A stretch of 62,816 bases of DNA from Candidatus Latescibacterota bacterium. Lineage in GTDB: Bacteria; Latescibacterota; UBA2968; GCA-2709665. The notes below the pieces were generated by a model. It was not told the DNA's origin. It saw nothing but the letters and a program-made list of their open reading frames with translations, and did not search any database. Positions 18,284-26,387 of this stretch are shown here, one piece after another; position 1 is the first letter of the stretch, and every line of letters begins with the position of its first letter. The stretch lies in contig JAGWBX010000027.1 of the NCBI GenBank assembly GCA_021295655.1, forward strand, positions 96,681-159,496. Direction: 5' to 3'. The translations under genes and the position numbers were made by a program.

Positions 18284-19531
18284 ATGAGAATTGAACTCAA
18301 CGGCGTGAATTATCGCATTCCGCAAGCCTCCGTCGCGGTCATCTGCGTCGACGGCGGGGACCCGGAGTACATAAAGGCAGCGCGGAAATCCGGAGCGATT
18401 CCTGCCATTGCCCGATTCATGGAATCCGGGTTCACCGGTACCGCCCACTGCGTCATTCCGAGCTTTACCAATCCCAACAACCTCTCCATCGCCACGGGCG
18501 CCCCTCCCGCTGTGCACGGTGTATCCGGCAATTTCTGCCTGGACCGGCATACCGGCGAGGCGATTGCCATGACGGACCCCGCGATGGTGCGCTCGCGTAC
18601 AATTTTCGACGTCGTTTCAAAGGCCGGCGTCGAAACGGCCGTCATCACCGCGAAGGACAAACTCCGGCGGCAACTCGGCAAGGGAATGGACGTCGGCAAC
18701 GGCAACATCTGCTTCTCCTCCCAATGCGCAGACCGCTGCACCCCCCGCGAGAACGGAATTCACGACGCGCTCGGCTGGGCCGGCCGACCGTTGCCCGACA
18801 TGTATTCAGACGCGCTGTCGCTGTTCGTACTCGACGCGGGCATCCGTTTTTTCGAACAAGATAACCGGCCGCGTCTGGCGTACCTCTCGCTAACCGACTA
18901 CGTCCAGCATAAGTACCCGCCGGACCATCCTGCGGCACTTGGTTTTTTTGCATCGCTGGACCGGCGATGCGCAAAGCTCGATCGCCTCGGCGCGATCGTC
19001 GCTCTGGTCGCCGATCACGGTATGAAGGACAAGTGCGCAACCGATGGTGCGTACAATATCATCTATCTTCAGGACCTGCTGAACAGGCGCTTCAGTCCGG
19101 GAAAAACGCGCGTTATCTGTCCCATCACCGACGATTTCGTGGGACATCATGGCTCGTTGGGGGGATTTGTCCGGGTTTACTGCTTCGAAGACCTGAAGGT
19201 CAGCGACGTGATTCGATATATCGAATCAATCGATGGGATCGAGACTGTCATAGAGCGAGGCGACGCGGCGACGCGTTTCAAGCTCCCGTTCGACGTCGAG
19301 GGAGACGCCGTGGCGATCGCCGCCGACGGGTTCTGCATTGGCATGACCCCGGCCGATCACGATCTCGAAGGGCTTCATGGGGAGCGCCTCCGTTCCCACG
19401 GCGGCCTTTCCGAGCAGGAGGTCCCGTTCATACTGAACCGTCCGCTCAACGGGAAATACATGGCGCGCGCAGCGTCGGAACAACTGATGAACTACCACAT
19501 TTTCGAATATGCATTGAACGGGGTAAGGTGA
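18284..19531 (+). CDS. phnA: Phosphonoacetate hydrolase
   Basis: 415 residues, the normal length for phosphonoacetate hydrolase, an alkaline-phosphatase superfamily enzyme that splits phosphonoacetate to acetate and phosphate. The zinc-site residues can be followed: Asp in 'VICVDGGD', the nucleophilic Thr in 'PSFTNPNNLS', Asp and His in 'LTDYVQHKYPPDH', Asp-His in 'VADHGMKDK' and the last His in 'RSHGGLSEQE'. 'TAKDKLRRQLGKG' and 'PITDDFVGHHGSLG' are also typical. No phn transporter, PhnW or PhnY is visible, so phosphonoacetate must come from elsewhere. The 275 nt upstream holds only a REP-like palindrome and a doubtful 53-codon frame whose TGA overlaps this ATG. Confidence 0.85.
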   Translation: MRIELNGVNYRIPQASVAVICVDGGDPEYIKAARKSGAIPAIARFMESGFTGTAHCVIPSFTNPNNLSIATGAPPAVHGVSGNFCLDRHTGEAIAMTDPAMVRSRTIFDVVSKAGVETAVITAKDKLRRQLGKGMDVGNGNICFSSQCADRCTPRENGIHDALGWAGRPLPDMYSDALSLFVLDAGIRFFEQDNRPRLAYLSLTDYVQHKYPPDHPAALGFFASLDRRCAKLDRLGAIVALVADHGMKDKCATDGAYNIIYLQDLLNRRFSPGKTRVICPITDDFVGHHGSLGGFVRVYCFEDLKVSDVIRYIESIDGIETVIERGDAATRFKLPFDVEGDAVAIAADGFCIGMTPADHDLEGLHGERLRSHGGLSEQEVPFILNRPLNGKYMARAASEQLMNYHIFEYALNGVR

Positions 19532-19549
19532 GGCGACCTCGAGGTCGCC
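19532..19549. repeat. Perfect 18-bp palindrome
   Basis: GGCGACCTCGAGGTCGCC is a perfect self-complementary sequence directly after the phnA stop codon and 41 nt before the next start codon. It could be an operator half-site pair or an RNA hairpin. Confidence 0.6.
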
Positions 19550-19590
19550 GATATATCGAAACTTCCAGCCCAAGAGGGAGAAAGGACGAT

Positions 19591-19989
19591 ATGGAGATGG
19601 ATTCGACGAAGCTGTACGAAGCCGCTTTTCCCTATGCCGACGACGTCCTTGCGCTGCCAGTAGAAGATATCGACACAGCTTCAACGTGGTACTGTAACGC
19701 GTTTGGACTCAACGAGGTAGAGCGTCATTCCAATCCTTTTCCCACGGTCGTTCTCGAGCGGGACGGCGTCCGGATCGGATTCTCAGTCAATGGCGGTGAC
19801 CCTGAACAGGAAGGGGCGGCTATTCTGGTGTCCGATATCTACAAAGCGAGGCGGGAGCTGGAGGTGAACGGAATCCGGATTGGCAACTGGCGCGTTGACG
19901 AGAACGACGGCCGAAAATTCCAGGTCTTCTTCGTTGTCGCACCGGACAGACTCTGTTACTATTTTCACCAGCCGATCGAAGATGCATAG
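19591..19989 (+). CDS. VOC-superfamily (glyoxalase-like) protein
   Basis: 132 residues from the ATG at 19591, selected by the GAAAGGA site 7 nt upstream. It contains one βαβββ pair: 'VLALPVEDIDTASTWYCNAFGL', 'PTVVLERDGVRIGFSVNGG' and 'FFVVAPDRLCYYFHQ'. VOC proteins include glyoxalase I, dioxygenases and antibiotic-binding proteins; the metal ligands do not identify a subtype. It lies 59 nt downstream of phnA on the same strand and may be co-transcribed. Confidence 0.75.
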   Translation: MEMDSTKLYEAAFPYADDVLALPVEDIDTASTWYCNAFGLNEVERHSNPFPTVVLERDGVRIGFSVNGGDPEQEGAAILVSDIYKARRELEVNGIRIGNWRVDENDGRKFQVFFVVAPDRLCYYFHQPIEDA

Positions 19990-19997
19990 ACACAGCA

Positions 19998-20024
19998 AAA
20001 GGCCGGACTCGGAGCCCGGCCTTT
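19998..20024. terminator. Bidirectional hairpin between convergent genes
   Basis: AAAGGCCGG and CCGGCCTTT pair perfectly around a 9-nt loop, 8 nt after the VOC stop and 44 nt from the stop of the convergent AlkD-like gene. The A/T-ended stem suits termination in both directions, though the T tract is short. Confidence 0.6.
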
Positions 20025-20067
20025 CTGAATATATTCCTGGACGAATACGAGGAGCGGAGACGAATGA

Positions 20068-20760
20068 CTATCGTCGGTTCTTCCTCTTTTTCTCCTTCCT
20101 GGCAAAAGATTCCGGTATGTACGAGGCCGCATCCGGTGTCTTGCAGTTCGTTTCGCCGTGGTCCACCTCCACGGGGCCGATCCGTTTCGCCGCCCCGATC
20201 GCCAGATCGCGATAGGTCGCACTAAACGTCCCTATAGCGATCAGCGCGTTGTTCATCGCGTAGCGGACGCGGTTCGGCTGGCTGTGGATCTGCATTTCGA
20301 TTCGATCGAGGCAGGCGTCCAGAAGCGCCTCGTCGACGTCCCCGTGATCGTTCAGAACCATCTCCGTGAACGTATTCCACCCCGCCGTGGCGACCCACTC
20401 GCCCCGCCTCGACGTCCATTTTCTGAAGCGTGTCAGACCGGTCTTCGAGACGCTTGCCAGGGCACCGAGTTCTCCGGCAAGAATCGAGTTGTCGATATCG
20501 CGCGACCAGACGTCCAGCCGAGCCGCGTTCATTCCCGTCGGGTCCGCCACTCGCGCAGCCAGTACACGCGCGTCGTGAATACCCGTGGCCCACAACGCAT
20601 CGGCCAGTTGCTGGTCCCGCCTGATCTTCCGAACCACCCTGTTCAGGTTGGCATAGCTGACGCCGTACATGGGCGGGTTGACGCCGTGGCGCGCATAGAC
20701 CTTGCGGTTCTGCGCCGTACCCAGTTCTTCAAGCATTGAAAGTGTCTCGCTCAGCGTCAT
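20068..20760 (-). CDS. DNA alkylation repair protein (AlkD-like HEAT-repeat glycosylase family)
   Basis: 230 residues from the ATG at 20760. The start 'TLSETLSMLEELGTAQNRKVYARHGV' and the repeat helices ('LADALWATGIHDARVLAARVAD', 'WTSRRGEWVATAGWNTFTEMV', 'RYAMNNALIAIGTFS') match PF08713. AlkD excises bulky or cationic alkylated bases, using Trp and Asp residues; several Trp are present here but I cannot align the catalytic set by eye. The C-terminus ends in a lysine/arginine-rich tail (KEKKRKNRR). It lies 74 nt downstream of the PhnB-like gene on the same strand. Confidence 0.8.
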   Translation of the reverse strand: MTLSETLSMLEELGTAQNRKVYARHGVNPPMYGVSYANLNRVVRKIRRDQQLADALWATGIHDARVLAARVADPTGMNAARLDVWSRDIDNSILAGELGALASVSKTGLTRFRKWTSRRGEWVATAGWNTFTEMVLNDHGDVDEALLDACLDRIEMQIHSQPNRVRYAMNNALIAIGTFSATYRDLAIGAAKRIGPVEVDHGETNCKTPDAASYIPESFARKEKKRKNRR

Positions 20761-20833
20761 CCTTCCCCACCTGACGGAGGTTTTGCGCCATTTCCGCGGC
20801 GGTTGCTCCCGCAATTTCGGAACGGTCCGGGAC

Positions 20834-21256
20834 TCATTCCCCGGGATACTCGAAATTGATCTGCCATCTGATGCCGAACCTGTCGACGCACATCCCGAAA
20901 TAGGCCCCCCAGAACATATCCTGCATCGGCATCACCGTATTGCCGCCCTCCGACAGCGCGGCAAGCAGGCGGTCGGCGCCCGCCTTGTTGTCAGGGCTGA
21001 CCGTTATGGAAAAATTGCTGCCCGTCTGAGGAGCGGGTCCGAATGTCGAGACATGATCGCTACCCATGAGCACGCTCGAGCCAACCGGCAGCGACACGTG
21101 CATGATAAGGTCGCGTTCTTCTTCCGGCACCTGCAGATCGGCGGGGCCGTCTCCGAACGTCTGAATGAACAGGAAGTCTCCGCCGAACACGGAACGGTAG
21201 AACTCGAAGGCCTCCCGACACTGCTTTTCGAAGGTCAAATAGGTATTCAGTTGCAA
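20834..21256 (-). CDS. PhnB-like VOC-fold protein (3-demethylubiquinone methyltransferase-like)
   Basis: 140 residues from a TTG at 21256, preferred because AAGGGAGG stands 6 nt upstream; the frame is open for 13 codons further but without a ribosome site. 'QLNTYLTFEKQCREAFEFYRSVFGGD', 'HVSLPVGSSVLMGSD' and 'WGAYFGMCVDRFGIRWQINF' are hallmarks of the PhnB/3-dmu family. Despite the name, most members have no proven role in phosphonate use. The phosphonoacetate hydrolase 1.5 kb away makes the coincidence worth noting, but the family is too widespread to draw a link. Confidence 0.8.
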   Translation of the reverse strand: MQLNTYLTFEKQCREAFEFYRSVFGGDFLFIQTFGDGPADLQVPEEERDLIMHVSLPVGSSVLMGSDHVSTFGPAPQTGSNFSITVSPDNKAGADRLLAALSEGGNTVMPMQDMFWGAYFGMCVDRFGIRWQINFEYPGE

Positions 21257-21309
21257 GGTCGCCTCCCTTGAGACATGCGGCAGGCTGCGCGCCACACAGT
21301 GAATTGATT

Positions 21310-21340
21310 GCTTCCGCGTTCAGAATTCAATTGCGGAAGC
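21310..21340. terminator. Hairpin downstream of the nucleoside transporter gene
   Basis: GCTTCCGC pairs perfectly with GCGGAAGC around a 15-nt loop, 65 nt beyond the transporter's stop codon and 53 nt before the PhnB-like start. There is no T tract, so it may act as a processing or attenuator hairpin. Confidence 0.4.
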
Positions 21341-21404
21341 GCCGGAATTGAGGCGTTTCTGCATCGCCGTACTCTCTGCTCCTGATCAGAGTGCATTCAC
21401 AGCG

Positions 21405-22661
21405 TTACAGATACAGGCCGATCATGCAGCCGGTGAGCATGGTGGCCAGGGTTCCGCCAACCAGGGATCGCAGCCCCAGCCGCGCCAGGTCGCCGCGCCG
21501 GTCGGGCGCGATCCCCCCGATGCCGCCGATCATGATGGCCACGGATCCGAAATTGGCGAAACCGCACAATGCGTACGCCGCGATCACAAAGGACCGTTGA
21601 CTGAGCGGCTCCGGCCCGTTCATCAGCCGACTCAGGTCCAGATAGGCCACGAACTCGTTCAGGATCGTCTTCAGACCCATCAGCTCTCCGACAATGCGGG
21701 CATCGGCCCATGAAATCCCCATCAGCCAGACGAACGGACGGAACATCTCGCCGGCGAATGCCTGCAGGCTCCAGCCGCTGGAACTCGCGTTCACCAATAC
21801 GTCAATCCTGCCGATAAGGAGGTTGGCCAGGGCGACAAGGCCGATGAAGGCGACAAGCATTGCGAGGATGTTGATGACCAGGCGCATGCCCTCGGCGGCG
21901 CCGCGAGCCGCGGCATCGAGCCCGTTCAGCGTGTCTTCCCGGGGAAGTTCCACCTGGCTGCGAGAGGTGACGGGATCGCCTGTTTCCGGAATCATCAGTT
22001 TGGACACGGCAATCGCCGCCGGCGCGCTGATCAGCGATGCCGTGAACAGGTGGCCGGCGACGTCCGGATTGACGGCACCCAGAATCGTCGCGTAGATGAC
22101 CATGACCGTTCCGGCGATCGTGGCCATTCCCACGGTCATCAGACAGAACAGCTCGCTCTCGGTCATTCGGCTCACGTACGGCCTGATCAACAGCGGGGAT
22201 TCCGTCATTCCAAGAATGACGTTGCCGGCGGATCCGACGCTTTCCGCCGAACTCAGGCCGAGGGACTTCTGCATGGCCGCGCTCAGCCTGCCGATCACCC
22301 AGGGCAGGATCCTGTAGTGGTAAAGCATCCGGGAAACCGAAGCCACAAAGATCAAAACCGCCGCGATTTCCAGTGCAACGACGGGACCGTATTTGCTCGT
22401 GAATTCGGGATTGGACAATCCCGAGAAGAGGAGCGATTCGTTGGCCTTCAGCGCGGTCGTACGAAGGATGTCGGTGAGGGCGCCGACCACGCCGAAGACG
22501 TAATGCCGCAACCCCGTCCTGACGAGGATGCCGGTCAACAGCAGCTGAAGGCCGCTGGCAACCGCGACGGTCTTCCAGGGGATTCTCCTTGAGCGCCGGC
22601 CCAGGCACCATGCAACGGCCAGAAGCACGACATATCCGATGGCGCTATGAAGCACCGTCAA
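21405..22661 (-). CDS. nupC: Concentrative nucleoside transporter (CNT/NupC family)
   Basis: 418 residues from a TTG at 22661 with GAGGAG 7 nt upstream. About ten hydrophobic segments are visible. CNT marks include 'GMTESPLLIRPYVSRMTESELFCLMTVGMATIAGTVMVIYA' (split across the central gate and helix-hairpin) and 'NEFVAYLDLS'. The family imports nucleosides with Na+ or H+. The C-terminal 'CGFANFGSVAIMIGGIGGI' matches the second ion-substrate repeat. It is transcribed alone from a near-consensus promoter, divergent from gmd. Confidence 0.88.
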   Translation of the reverse strand: MTVLHSAIGYVVLLAVAWCLGRRSRRIPWKTVAVASGLQLLLTGILVRTGLRHYVFGVVGALTDILRTTALKANESLLFSGLSNPEFTSKYGPVVALEIAAVLIFVASVSRMLYHYRILPWVIGRLSAAMQKSLGLSSAESVGSAGNVILGMTESPLLIRPYVSRMTESELFCLMTVGMATIAGTVMVIYATILGAVNPDVAGHLFTASLISAPAAIAVSKLMIPETGDPVTSRSQVELPREDTLNGLDAAARGAAEGMRLVINILAMLVAFIGLVALANLLIGRIDVLVNASSSGWSLQAFAGEMFRPFVWLMGISWADARIVGELMGLKTILNEFVAYLDLSRLMNGPEPLSQRSFVIAAYALCGFANFGSVAIMIGGIGGIAPDRRGDLARLGLRSLVGGTLATMLTGCMIGLYL

Positions 22662-22750
22662 GTCCGGACTCCTCTTCGTGGAACGCGGGGGCAGAGGCGG
22701 ATGATTCCAATAAGAATGCGACGCTTCCGCCACGTTCGAGACCGGCGCCA

Positions 22751-22779
22751 ATAATAGCCGATAACGCGCTACTCGTCAA
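22751..22779 (-). promoter_or_regulatory. Sigma-70 type promoter of the nucleoside transporter
   Basis: Minus strand TTGACG, 17-nt spacer, TATTAT, ending about 90 nt upstream of the chosen TTG start. Confidence 0.7.
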
Positions 22780-22820
22780 GCCATTTCCCTCTCGAAGGCC
22801 CTGACTCGCCCTGGTACCTC

Positions 22821-22849
22821 TTGACAAGAATGAACGAAAACCCTATTGT
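22821..22849 (+). promoter_or_regulatory. Sigma-70 type promoter of gmd
   Basis: TTGACA, 17-nt spacer, TATTGT. Transcription would begin near 22856, leaving a leader of about 140 nt before the gmd ATG. The 22662-22998 interval carries only this and the divergent transporter promoter. Confidence 0.7.
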
Positions 22850-22998
22850 TGAATCTGCCGTCGTCGTACGGCCCATTCGTTGCAACTTCGTTTGCCGACG
22901 CCATTTGCGCCAGTCCCGGACACCCGGCATGATCGCAAAGAGTGACATGTATCCCCTGTACGAGACACGTTTCGGAATCCGGTCGCCGCGAGGTCCGC

Positions 22999-24072
22999 AT
23001 GCGGTCTGACACCCCCGAAAAAACTGCGCTGATAACGGGAATCACCGGCCAGGACGGCTCCTATCTTGCGGAGTATCTGATTGGAAAGGGCTACGTGGTG
23101 CATGGCATCATCAGGAGGGCGTCTCTGTTCAATACCGATCGGATCGATCACCTGTTCTCCGGCCCCCAGGATCCCCACCGGCGAATGATCCTGCATTACG
23201 GCGATCTCACGGATACGGCGAATTTGATTCGAATCGTCCAGGAAGTTCGACCGGACGAGATCTACAACCTGGGTGCGCAAAGCCACGTGGCGGTGTCCTT
23301 TGAAACCCCTGAATACACGGCGAAGGTGGCCGCGTTGGGGGCGCTCCATCTGCTCGAGGCCATTCGCATCTGCGGCCTTGCAGATCGAACTCGTTTCTAC
23401 CAGGCATCCAGTTCGGAAATGTACGGCAAGGCGACCGAGACACCCCAGAGGGAATCGACACGGTTCTATCCCCGCTCGCCATACGCCGCAGCCAAGGTAT
23501 ACGCCTACTGGATCACGGTGAATTATCGCGAAGCGTATGACATTTTCGCCTGCAACGGGATCCTGTTCAACCACGAGTCCCCCGTCCGTGGAGAGACGTT
23601 CGTGACCCGGAAGATCACCCGGCGGCTGGCACGCGTGACGGTAGGGTTGGACGAATGCGTGTACCTCGGCAATCTCGACGCGATGAGAGATTGGGGCCAT
23701 GCACGGGACTATGTTCGCGCCCAATGGATGATGTTGCAACAAACGGAACCCGAAGATTACGTCATCGCAACGGGACAACAGCATTCGGTTCGCGCATTTG
23801 TAAACCTTGCGGCCGGGTTTCTGGGGCTGGAGCTGGCGTGGCGCGGGACGGGCGCCGACGAAGTCGCAATCAACAGGGCAACGGGAAGTGCGGTGGTGCG
23901 TATTGACCCGCGGTACTTCCGGCCAACCGAAACACATTCACTCCTGGGCGATGCATCCAAAGCGCGCAGGAAACTCGGCTGGCGGCCGCAAATCAGTTTC
24001 GCAGACCTCGTCCGGGAGATGGTCGAGGCCGACCTTCTTCTGGCAGAGCGCGAGGCGTCCGCACAGCTTTGA
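22999..24072 (+). CDS. gmd: GDP-mannose 4,6-dehydratase
   Basis: 357 residues from the ATG at 22999, preceded by GAGG. It is an extended short-chain dehydrogenase: '[20 protein letters not shown]' binds NADP, '[15 protein letters not shown]' and '[12 protein letters not shown]' give the Ser/Tyr/Lys catalytic residues, and '[18 protein letters not shown]' and '[15 protein letters not shown]' are Gmd-specific. It makes GDP-4-keto-6-deoxymannose, the precursor of GDP-fucose, rhamnose or perosamine. No fcl or rmd follows, so the second step is encoded elsewhere. It heads the surface-polysaccharide region. Confidence 0.93.
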   Translation: MRSDTPEKTALITGITGQDGSYLAEYLIGKGYVVHGIIRRASLFNTDRIDHLFSGPQDPHRRMILHYGDLTDTANLIRIVQEVRPDEIYNLGAQSHVAVSFETPEYTAKVAALGALHLLEAIRICGLADRTRFYQASSSEMYGKATETPQRESTRFYPRSPYAAAKVYAYWITVNYREAYDIFACNGILFNHESPVRGETFVTRKITRRLARVTVGLDECVYLGNLDAMRDWGHARDYVRAQWMMLQQTEPEDYVIATGQQHSVRAFVNLAAGFLGLELAWRGTGADEVAINRATGSAVVRIDPRYFRPTETHSLLGDASKARRKLGWRPQISFADLVREMVEADLLLAEREASAQL

Positions 24073-24180
24073 ATATCGATTAACACAAATCCGCAGGGTC
24101 TGCAAACCCGCGTTTCCCACACACGGGAAGCAGATCAACAGGCAGAAACGAAAGCCAATAGAGGGAGTTCGGTCAGGTCC

Positions 24181-25464
24181 ATGGGCGACAGAACGCTTTT
24201 TGATGCGTCATACGAAAAACGCAGGAACCCGTTGCTGAAGCAGGTGCTGGAGCGGTTGTACCCGATTTACTCGCCTGAAGAACGCGAGGTCATACGCATT
24301 GATTCCATCAGCAGGGAGCTGCTCTCCCGCCCCTCGGGGCGCGGTTTTGTCAACCGCGACCTCCTCGAGACCGTTCTGGGCAATCTGCTCGAATGCGTCG
24401 CGCCGGGCTCCCATAACGTTCAGGCAGCCGGGCCGACCGACAGCCTGGAGGATGCAATCGGAGAGATCGCCGACCAGATCTATGCGATGATTGCGCAGTC
24501 GTTTCTGGCGGCGGAAGGGAACGGCAGAGATATCGAAACCCCGACTCTGGACGCCACTTTCTCGCTCCTGGCCGACCTGCCCCACCTTAAAAGCCGGGCA
24601 CTGTGGAACCGGTTCGCTTCGTTGAAGGATCCGGCGGTATGGGATGCCTATATCGTGGCCAAACATCGAACCCAAATCGGCAGGTTGGCGGACCTGGACC
24701 ACGGTTCTGTGCTGGACAACGCGATCGATGTCCGTGATTTCAATCCATATCGGGATTTTCTGAAGACTCGGAATCTGGACTTTGCATTCGACTATCTCAT
24801 GCAGTTGGTGATCAGCACCTACCCCGGCTGGCGTGTACTCTTCTATCATGACGTAGCCCACGCCCTCACCAGGTCCGGTTCGGCGGAAGGCCTGACAGAT
24901 GTCGAACGCAAACCGGTCCCGCTTCTGCCGCGCGCCATATCGGAACTTGGAGGCCGGTATTATCAGGCCGACCTGCATCCCGAAACCGTGATCGGCGATG
25001 CGAACTTCCTGGATCATCCGCATCGGGGCCTGACAACCGGACAGACCGGCGTCATCGGCTCGGGCTGTTATATCTATCCCTGCACGATGGGTGGCCTCAG
25101 CGGCAGAGTCAGGCATCGGCATCCTGAAATCGGGGATCACGTCCAGATCGGGACCGACGCCACCCTCCTGGGGCCGGTCAGAATCGGCAACCAATCGACC
25201 GTCGGGCCGAATACGCAGGTGTACGGCTACGTGCAAACCGACATGGAATGCCGAATCGCCTCGTCGGTCGTGGTCGGCACCGTCTTGAGTGGAGACAGGA
25301 GACCGGGCAAAATCCATCTGGGCAAGGGGGTCCGCGTGGGCGACGGGACCGTGATCGAAAACAGTACAGAACTCGATCTGATCATACCGGACAAGGCTGA
25401 AATACCCGCCCGAAGCCATGTGATTAATGACGGCTTCGGCAATCCGCGTTTCGTAAGGGAGTAA
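24181..25464 (+). CDS. Hexapeptide-repeat acyltransferase, serine O-acetyltransferase-like with long N-terminal region
   Basis: 427 residues. The C-terminal 150 residues form a left-handed β-helix ('VIGSGCYIYPCTMGG', 'PEIGDHVQIGTDATLLGPVRIGNQ', 'VRVGDGTVIENS') like CysE, preceded by an α-helical part with 'FYHDVAHALTRSG' resembling the helical domain of serine acetyltransferase. The remaining ~230 N-terminal residues are longer than in CysE (about 270 residues in all) and not recognised. The CysE catalytic His pair is not securely aligned. Given gmd upstream and sugar-polymer genes downstream, transfer of an acetyl group to a sugar is as likely as to serine. Confidence 0.6.
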   Translation: MGDRTLFDASYEKRRNPLLKQVLERLYPIYSPEEREVIRIDSISRELLSRPSGRGFVNRDLLETVLGNLLECVAPGSHNVQAAGPTDSLEDAIGEIADQIYAMIAQSFLAAEGNGRDIETPTLDATFSLLADLPHLKSRALWNRFASLKDPAVWDAYIVAKHRTQIGRLADLDHGSVLDNAIDVRDFNPYRDFLKTRNLDFAFDYLMQLVISTYPGWRVLFYHDVAHALTRSGSAEGLTDVERKPVPLLPRAISELGGRYYQADLHPETVIGDANFLDHPHRGLTTGQTGVIGSGCYIYPCTMGGLSGRVRHRHPEIGDHVQIGTDATLLGPVRIGNQSTVGPNTQVYGYVQTDMECRIASSVVVGTVLSGDRRPGKIHLGKGVRVGDGTVIENSTELDLIIPDKAEIPARSHVINDGFGNPRFVRE

Positions 25465-25470
25465 AAGAAC

Positions 25471-25499
25471 AGCGGAGCGTTGATTTCAAACGCTCCGCT
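25471..25499. terminator. Bidirectional hairpin between convergent genes
   Basis: AGCGGAGCGTT and AACGCTCCGCT pair perfectly (11 bp) around a 7-nt loop, 6 nt after the acyltransferase stop. On the minus strand it is followed by GTTCTTTTAC, fitting a terminator for the DUF3047 operon. Confidence 0.7.
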
Positions 25500-25529
25500 T
25501 CACAGGATCCCAGGCCGGCCTCCGGCAAT

Positions 25530-26387
25530 CTACCGTTGGGATTGAACACCTGGCGCCTCCCTGTGGAATTGGATATCGGCATACCACGTCGACGCCCGGC
25601 TGTTCGTATTGTCGGTGTCCGTCATCAGATAGACCCGCAGTATCTTGCCAGGCTCCTCCCCCGGATATCCCCGTTTGTAGTCTTCGTAGAGATTCCGCAC
25701 TTCCGGCACCCACTGCTTCATGCGGGCCGACCCGCTTTCCACAACAATTCGCCGCCACGACAGCTTCCAGACAAACGGGATTATGGTGGTCTCGGACTTG
25801 AACATCAGTGATTCGGGCAGCGTGTTGGACCAGACGTATGCGATCTCACGGATCTTGTTCGTGCCCTTTTCCAGGATCGCAATCCCCAATTTCGCATTGA
25901 AGTCGTCGTCACGCTTGTTCAGCTTGCCACCCTTCTCCAGCCGCTGCCGGCCGATCGTCGAATAATCCACCTTCCACCGCCAGGTCAGATAAGGGTTCTC
26001 CGCCACGTCGATCAGCGTGTCGTAACCCCGGCTTCTGATCCTGTTGCCAAACTCTCTCGGCGGCCGCTTGCACCGCCCGATCCACGGATTTCGGTCCGGA
26101 TCCAGCGCCATGGGTCTGCCCGATCGCGTCGGTATCTGCCAGAGAAGCGCGGCGGACCCTTCGCTGACGAAGCGCACCGCGTTGTTCGCGTACTGGAACT
26201 TCGTCTTTGAATTGCATTCCGCCCAATCCCGTTGAAGCCATGAGCCCATATCAACCCGCAACCCGTCACCTCCCGCCTTCGCGATCGCGAAGGCGCCGCC
26301 GGTCCACCACGCGAGGACGAGGCAAGCAATGCTGCATATCCGCCGGACGCGTGCCATGCCAATCCTTGACAGCCCATGAATTTTCAC
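25530..26387 (-). CDS. DUF3047 family exported protein
   Basis: 285 residues starting with a signal peptide (about residues 15-38, 'ICSIACLVLAWWTGGAFAIA'). The DUF3047 pattern is clear: 'YLTWRWKVD', 'DDFNAKLGIAIL', 'REIAYVWSNTLPE', 'NLYEDYKRGYPGEE', 'VYLMTDTDNTNSRASTWYADIQF'. The family is periplasmic and of unknown function, with a β-sandwich likely to bind a ligand. Its ATG overlaps the stop of the glycosyltransferase upstream by 4 nt, so it is translationally coupled to a polysaccharide operon, which hints at a role in glycan export or modification. Confidence 0.82.
   Translation of the reverse strand: MKIHGLSRIGMARVRRICSIACLVLAWWTGGAFAIAKAGGDGLRVDMGSWLQRDWAECNSKTKFQYANNAVRFVSEGSAALLWQIPTRSGRPMALDPDRNPWIGRCKRPPREFGNRIRSRGYDTLIDVAENPYLTWRWKVDYSTIGRQRLEKGGKLNKRDDDFNAKLGIAILEKGTNKIREIAYVWSNTLPESLMFKSETTIIPFVWKLSWRRIVVESGSARMKQWVPEVRNLYEDYKRGYPGEEPGKILRVYLMTDTDNTNSRASTWYADIQFHREAPGVQSQR

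Noticed and set aside
18126..18287. A 53-codon frame ending in ATGA overlap with phnA
   Set aside because: No ribosome site, no homology recognised; kept only as a remark under phnA.
24208..25419. A 403-codon minus-strand frame opposite the hexapeptide acyltransferase
   Set aside because: The plus strand shows hexapeptide repeats; the minus frame has no recognisable domain.
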